Source: an uncultured Porphyromonadaceae bacterium (GTDB lineage Bacteria > Bacteroidota > Bacteroidia > Bacteroidales > Muribaculaceae). From it: a DNA stretch of 57,797 nucleotides. The position numbers were made by a program, and so were the translations under genes. Shown here one piece after another: positions 54,071 to 57,797 of this stretch. The notes beneath the pieces are model-generated. The model was not told where the DNA came from, searched no databases, and saw only the letters and a list, made by a program, of their open reading frames with translations. Position 1 is the first letter of the stretch, and every line of letters starts with the position of its first letter. The stretch covers positions 1 through 57,797 of the forward strand of contig CAMCDS010000014.1 in NCBI GenBank assembly GCA_945873625.1, read 5' to 3'.

Positions 54071-56677
54071 ATGAAACGGCTGTTATTCACATTAGCTGTG
54101 ATTTCGGCTTTCGCCTCGCTCCCCGGCGAAGCCCGCGACATAACCACCCCGGCCAGCCGCCGCGACCTGGCTGAACGCATATCGCTCCAGCCCACCATAG
54201 CCCGCACCCTCGCCGACCGCCCCGCCGGAATCACTCCCGACGAGCGGCAGGCGCTCGACTTCCTCTACGCCTACATGCCGACGGCCGACGCCCTCGACTA
54301 TGATGTCAGCTTCTGGCTCGACAATGTGCGCGCCAGCCTCAAGGCCGCCGAAGAGATGCCCTGGGGCAAGACGGTGCCCGACCGCGAGTGGCGTCATTTC
54401 GTGCTCCCTGTCAGGGTCAACAACGAAAACCTCGACATGTCGCGCACGGCCTTCTACGACGAGCTGAAAGACCGCGTCAAGGGACTCTCAATGGCCGACG
54501 CCATCCTCGAAGTGAACCACTGGTGCCACGAGAAGGTGTCGTACCAGCCTTCCGACGGACGCACTTCCGCCCCTCTGGCCACCGTCTGCAACGCCCTCGG
54601 ACGCTGCGGCGAGGAATCGACTTTCACCGTGGCCGCGCTCCGCAGCGTGGGCATACCGGCACGCCAGGTCTACACTCCGCGCTGGGCCCATACCGACGAC
54701 AACCACGCATGGGTGGAGGCCTGGGCCGACGGCCGATGGCACTTCCTCGGTGCCTGCGAGCCGGAGGCGGTGCTCGACCTCGCATGGTTCAACGCTCCGG
54801 CCTCGCGAGGCATGCTGATGAACACCAACGTTACCGGAGCATACGACGGCCCGGAAGAGGTGCTCGACAAGACCCCGATGTTCACGTCGATCAACGTTAC
54901 CGCCAACTACGCTCCGACCGACACGGCGCTGGTAACCGTGGTCGGTACCGACGGACGCCCCGTGGAGAACGCCAAGGTAAACTTCTCGCTCTACAACTAT
55001 TCGGAGTTCTACGCTCTTGCCGTCAAGACCACAGGCCCCGACGGCAAGGCATCGCTCACCACCGGAAAGGGCGACATGCTCGTGTGGGCCTCCGACGGCA
55101 CGAAATTCGGACTGCTTCCCTATAAGGGCGAGCCTCTGCGCATCGTGCTCGACAAAGACGCCTCCTTCGCCGGAGCCACCGACTTCGACCTCGTGCCTCC
55201 CCCCGCGGGAGCCGGACTGCCGGAAGTGTCGACGGAAGCGGCTGCGCTCAACGACAGGCGCAAGCAGCACGAAGATTCGATACGCAACGCATACGTGGCC
55301 ACTTTCATCTCTCCCTCGCAGGCCGGCGAAATATGTGCGCGCCTCGGCCTCCCCGACAAGGGCGCCGACATCCTCGTGAAGTCGAGGGGCAACCACCGCA
55401 CCATCACCGGGTTCCTCGAATCCATCCCGCAGGGGGCACGCGCAAAGGCCATCGACATGCTTGGAGCAGTCAACGAGAAAGACCTACACGACCTCACCGC
55501 CGACGTGCTCGCCGACCATCTCGCCACCCCGGTATCGGCCTCGCCTCTCTTCATCCGCTATATTCTCAATCCGCGCGTCGAATACGAGATGCTGACGCCC
55601 TACAAGGCTTATTTCAGCAACGCTTTCAGCGAGAGCGAGAAGAAGGCCTACGCGGCTTCGCCCGCGGCCCTCGAGAAGCGTTTCGCCGACGAGATAGCCA
55701 TCGACAACGCCTACGCCAAGAGCTCCTACCGCATCTCGCCCCGCTCAGTATGGGAAGGGAAGACGGCCGACCCCCTCTCGCGCTCCATAGCTTTCGTGGC
55801 CGCCTGCCGCAGCCTCGGCATCCCGGCGCGCATCAACCCCGTCAGCCACGCCACCCAGTATGCCGACGCCAAGGGTGAATGGCACGACTGCACCTTCGGC
55901 GAGAAGCAGGCCGCCCCGGCCGGCAAGAAGGGACTGGTAGTGCTCTCCGACGTCGACAGAAGCACCCGTGAGCCCAAATACTTCTCGCAGTTCTCCATCG
56001 CGAGAATCGACGGCGGACGCCCCACGCTCCTCGAGTTCGACGAGTTCATCCCCGTCTCGGCCGTGAACGCAAGAAAGGAACCTTTCGACCCCGGACAGTA
56101 TGTGCTCGTTACGGGTCAGCGCCTGGCCGACGGGTCGGTGCTCGCGCGCACGCAGTTTTTCAATGTCGAGGCCGGAGCCACTGCCGACGTGCCCCTGCAG
56201 GTGCGTCAGGACACCACGGCCCTTCAGGTGATCGGCAGCCTCAATGCCGAGCTCCTCTACCGTCCGCTCGACGGAGGCGAGCCCCGGAGCATCCTCTCCA
56301 CCACCGGACGCGGATACTACGTGCTCGGACTGATAGCCCCCGGCCATGAGCCGAGCGCGCACGCCGTCAACGACATAGCCGTGGCTGCCGACGAGCTTGA
56401 GGCCACAGGGCGCAAGCTGCTCCTCATCTTCCCCGACGCCGACAGCGCCTCGCGCTACAAGGCCGCCGACTACGGCCGGCTCCCCTCAAACGTAGAGTTT
56501 GGTGTCGACGTCGACGGTGCCATCGCCGACGGTCTCGTCAACGGACTCGAACTCCCGGGCCGCGAGCTTCCGATAGTGGTGGTGGCCGACACCTTCAACC
56601 GCATCGTGTTCGCCCGCCAGGGATACACCATCAACCTCGGCCATCAGCTCCACCGGGTGCTTGAAAGCGTGGAATGA
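54071..56677 (+). CDS. Secreted transglutaminase-like protein with two related domains
   Basis: The 868-residue protein has a signal peptide (MKRLLFTLAVISAFASLPGEA) and a transglutaminase-like domain at about 150-235, with Cys179 in GRCGEESTFTVAALRS and His212 in DNHAWVEAW. A carboxypeptidase-regulatory-like segment follows (LVTVVGTDGRPVENAKVNF). A second block at about 555-620 repeats the pattern (SIAFVAACRSLGIPARINP, then GEWHDCTF) but has Pro where the catalytic cysteine should be, so it looks inactive. Similar large proteins occur in Bacteroidales. The reaction is unknown; peptidase activity on periplasmic or host peptides is plausible. Confidence 0.85.
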   Translation: MKRLLFTLAVISAFASLPGEARDITTPASRRDLAERISLQPTIARTLADRPAGITPDERQALDFLYAYMPTADALDYDVSFWLDNVRASLKAAEEMPWGKTVPDREWRHFVLPVRVNNENLDMSRTAFYDELKDRVKGLSMADAILEVNHWCHEKVSYQPSDGRTSAPLATVCNALGRCGEESTFTVAALRSVGIPARQVYTPRWAHTDDNHAWVEAWADGRWHFLGACEPEAVLDLAWFNAPASRGMLMNTNVTGAYDGPEEVLDKTPMFTSINVTANYAPTDTALVTVVGTDGRPVENAKVNFSLYNYSEFYALAVKTTGPDGKASLTTGKGDMLVWASDGTKFGLLPYKGEPLRIVLDKDASFAGATDFDLVPPPAGAGLPEVSTEAAALNDRRKQHEDSIRNAYVATFISPSQAGEICARLGLPDKGADILVKSRGNHRTITGFLESIPQGARAKAIDMLGAVNEKDLHDLTADVLADHLATPVSASPLFIRYILNPRVEYEMLTPYKAYFSNAFSESEKKAYAASPAALEKRFADEIAIDNAYAKSSYRISPRSVWEGKTADPLSRSIAFVAACRSLGIPARINPVSHATQYADAKGEWHDCTFGEKQAAPAGKKGLVVLSDVDRSTREPKYFSQFSIARIDGGRPTLLEFDEFIPVSAVNARKEPFDPGQYVLVTGQRLADGSVLARTQFFNVEAGATADVPLQVRQDTTALQVIGSLNAELLYRPLDGGEPRSILSTTGRGYYVLGLIAPGHEPSAHAVNDIAVAADELEATGRKLLLIFPDADSASRYKAADYGRLPSNVEFGVDVDGAIADGLVNGLELPGRELPIVVVADTFNRIVFARQGYTINLGHQLHRVLESVE

Positions 56678-56704
56678 ACATAAAACTCGATTAACGAATA
56701 CCTT

Positions 56705-57457
56705 ATGGAACAGACTATAAAGGGATATTTTCCCAACCGCCGGACGGTAAGAAAATTTTCCGACCGCAAACTTGACGACGCCACCATCGACGAGATCATC
56801 TCTCTCGCGACAAAAGCGCCGACCACGGGCAACATGCAGCTCTACACCGTCATCGTGAACCGTAATCCAGAAATGCTTGCCCGACTGCGACCGATGCATT
56901 TCAACCAGCCGGCCTCAGTGGGAGCCAAGGCGCTGCTCACCGTATGCGCCGACTTCAACCGCTTCTCGCGCTGGTGCCGTCTGAGCGATGCCGACCCGGG
57001 CTACGACAACTTCCTCTCCTTCACCTCGGCGATGCTCGACGCCACCATACTCGCCCAGCAGATAGTAACCATCGCCGAAATGAAAGGACTCGGCACCTGC
57101 TATCTCGGCACCGTAACCTACAACGCCGCCGGAATTTCGGAAATCCTCAATCTCCCGGAGCTGGTGGTGCCGGTGGCCTGCATAGCCATTGGATGGTCTG
57201 ACGACGACGGCGAGGAAAACGAACGCCTCCCGATTGAGGCCGTGCGCTCCTACGAGCAATACCCCGACTTCTCCGACGACGAGATAATACAACTCTTCAA
57301 GGCCAAGGACGACTATGCGCCCAACGCTAAATTTGTGGCCGAAAACGGTAAGAAGACCCTCGCGCAGGTATTTACCGACGTGCGCTATCCCCGAGGCATG
57401 AACGAAGAGTTTTCCGCCCGGTTCATCGAGCTTCTGAAGGACAAGAAATTCCTCTGA
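56705..57457 (+). CDS. NfsA-like nitroreductase-family flavoprotein
   Basis: The 250-residue protein resembles the NfsA/FRP group: RRTVRKFSDRKLDDATIDEII (FMN phosphate contacts), ATKAPTTGNMQLYTVIV, DATILAQQIVTIAEMKGLGTCYLG and VACIAIGWSDDD, with an extended C-terminal arm (YPDFSDDEIIQLFKAKDDYA). These cytoplasmic enzymes use NADPH to reduce flavins, nitro compounds or quinones. It has no signal peptide, in contrast to the nitroreductase lipoprotein at 1401-2039. It starts 27 nt after the transglutaminase-like gene and is the last gene of the plus-strand series. Confidence 0.88.
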   Translation: MEQTIKGYFPNRRTVRKFSDRKLDDATIDEIISLATKAPTTGNMQLYTVIVNRNPEMLARLRPMHFNQPASVGAKALLTVCADFNRFSRWCRLSDADPGYDNFLSFTSAMLDATILAQQIVTIAEMKGLGTCYLGTVTYNAAGISEILNLPELVVPVACIAIGWSDDDGEENERLPIEAVRSYEQYPDFSDDEIIQLFKAKDDYAPNAKFVAENGKKTLAQVFTDVRYPRGMNEEFSARFIELLKDKKFL

Positions 57458-57534
57458 ACCGTCCTGACGTATACGCCTCTCCGCCGGACGACGCCCGCCC
57501 CCGACAATCCCATTCTTTGTATATGTGGCGCGGC

Positions 57535-57648
57535 TTAACCGCCCGAGGAGATTGCCTTTTCCCTAACCCCATGTTTCCGAGCCTTCAGCTCGTTTACATG
57601 GGGTTTCCCTTTCCATCCGCAAAACAACTCCCGGAGGGCGGTTGCCTC
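57535..57648. repeat. Palindromic extragenic repeat, copy 1 (114 nt)
   Basis: The unit opens with a partial AACCCCCGGAGGGGGTTGCC-like motif (57537-57556). It continues with a hairpin in which CCCCATGT (57567-57574) pairs with ACATGGGG (57596-57603) and an inner CGAGC/GCTCG stem, and closes with a second copy of the opening motif (57626-57646). No open frame is supported in 57458-57797. Confidence 0.8.
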
Positions 57649-57683
57649 CGTCCGCCAGACGTCCGCGCTTGCTTGCGGCAGGG

Positions 57684-57797
57684 TTAACCCCCGGAGGGGG
57701 TTGCCTTTTCCTTAGCCCCATGTTGACGAACGATAGTGAGTCTACATGGGGACATACCCACCCGTCCGCAAAACAACCCCCGGAGGGCGGTTGCCTC
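57684..57797. repeat. Palindromic extragenic repeat, copy 2 (reaches the window end)
   Basis: This has the same layout as copy 1, shifted by 149 nt: the opening motif at 57686-57705 is itself a hairpin (AACCCCC-GGA-GGGGGTT). CCCCATGT (57716-57723) pairs with ACATGGGG (57744-57751), and the closing motif lies at 57775-57795. The loop sequence of the middle hairpin differs between copies while the stems are kept. The array may continue beyond the window. Confidence 0.8.

Noticed and set aside
1..57797. CRISPR array, prophage or toxin-antitoxin pair
   Set aside because: No regularly spaced direct repeats with unique spacers, no phage structural genes and no paired small toxin/antitoxin frames were seen; the only spaced repeats are the palindromic units at the right edge.

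Overview
This window comes from a GC-rich member of the Bacteroidota, order Bacteroidales; Muribaculaceae is my best guess, by inference. The evidence is a primary sigma factor of the short 286-residue Bacteroidota type, PorT-like and GLPGLI proteins, a BlaI/M56 pair, a fused PurLQ, and many copies of the Bacteroidota promoter, TTTG then 19-20 nt then TAnnTTTG, found ahead of genes on both strands. Almost the whole window is ordinary chromosome. The exceptions are an IS982-type transposase tail at the left edge and a palindrome-rich repeat at the right edge.

Layout. 1-2040: IS982 remnant, then an L,D-transpeptidase lipoprotein and a nitroreductase lipoprotein. 2053-2170: a direct and inverted repeat cluster. 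2193-5898: recQ and recJ as a likely operon. 6196-11891: malic enzyme/phosphotransacetylase fusion, MlaD-like protein, N-acetylmuramoyl-L-alanine amidase with a lysine-rich tail, and a small outer-membrane barrel. 11911-13833: two adjacent rpoD-type sigma genes, about 81% identical. 14074-16703: PorT-like barrel and a LysM/periplasmic-binding-like protein. 17158-17232: tRNA-Glu(CTC) behind two promoters. 17557-21540: two divergent sensor kinases. 21599-30646: DedA, rpe, an unrecognised tail-anchored protein, glyA, bioD, a DEDDy exonuclease, a small membrane protein, a predicted small RNA, lpxH, a DUF59 protein and two PorT-like barrels. 30765-37166: priA, then a biotin operon bioA-bioF-bioG/C (the last gene a fusion).

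37179-43690 is a coherent block on the minus strand with lower GC than its surroundings: BlaI repressor, M56 peptidase carrying a TonB-like C-terminus, a TonB-dependent receptor-like barrel, a TolB-like propeller protein and a GLPGLI protein. Two AACTA/TAGTT dyads overlap the blaI promoter. This is the best candidate for a little-described system: a self-repressed, protease-relieved envelope response controlling an outer-membrane barrel and its accessory proteins.

43920-57457 holds tRNA-Cys, purL with a long hairpin near the 5' end of its mRNA, a BamE/SmpA-like lipoprotein, a MurB fused to a metallo-beta-lactamase-fold hydrolase, a ROK kinase, a GH29 alpha-L-fucosidase, CutC, a secreted two-domain transglutaminase-like protein and an NfsA-like nitroreductase. 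Spacing is tight enough for one or two long transcripts. 57535-57797 carries two 114-nt repeats on a 149-nt period.

Limits: all assignments come from reading motifs and family resemblance, with no database search. Promoters and terminators are pattern matches.
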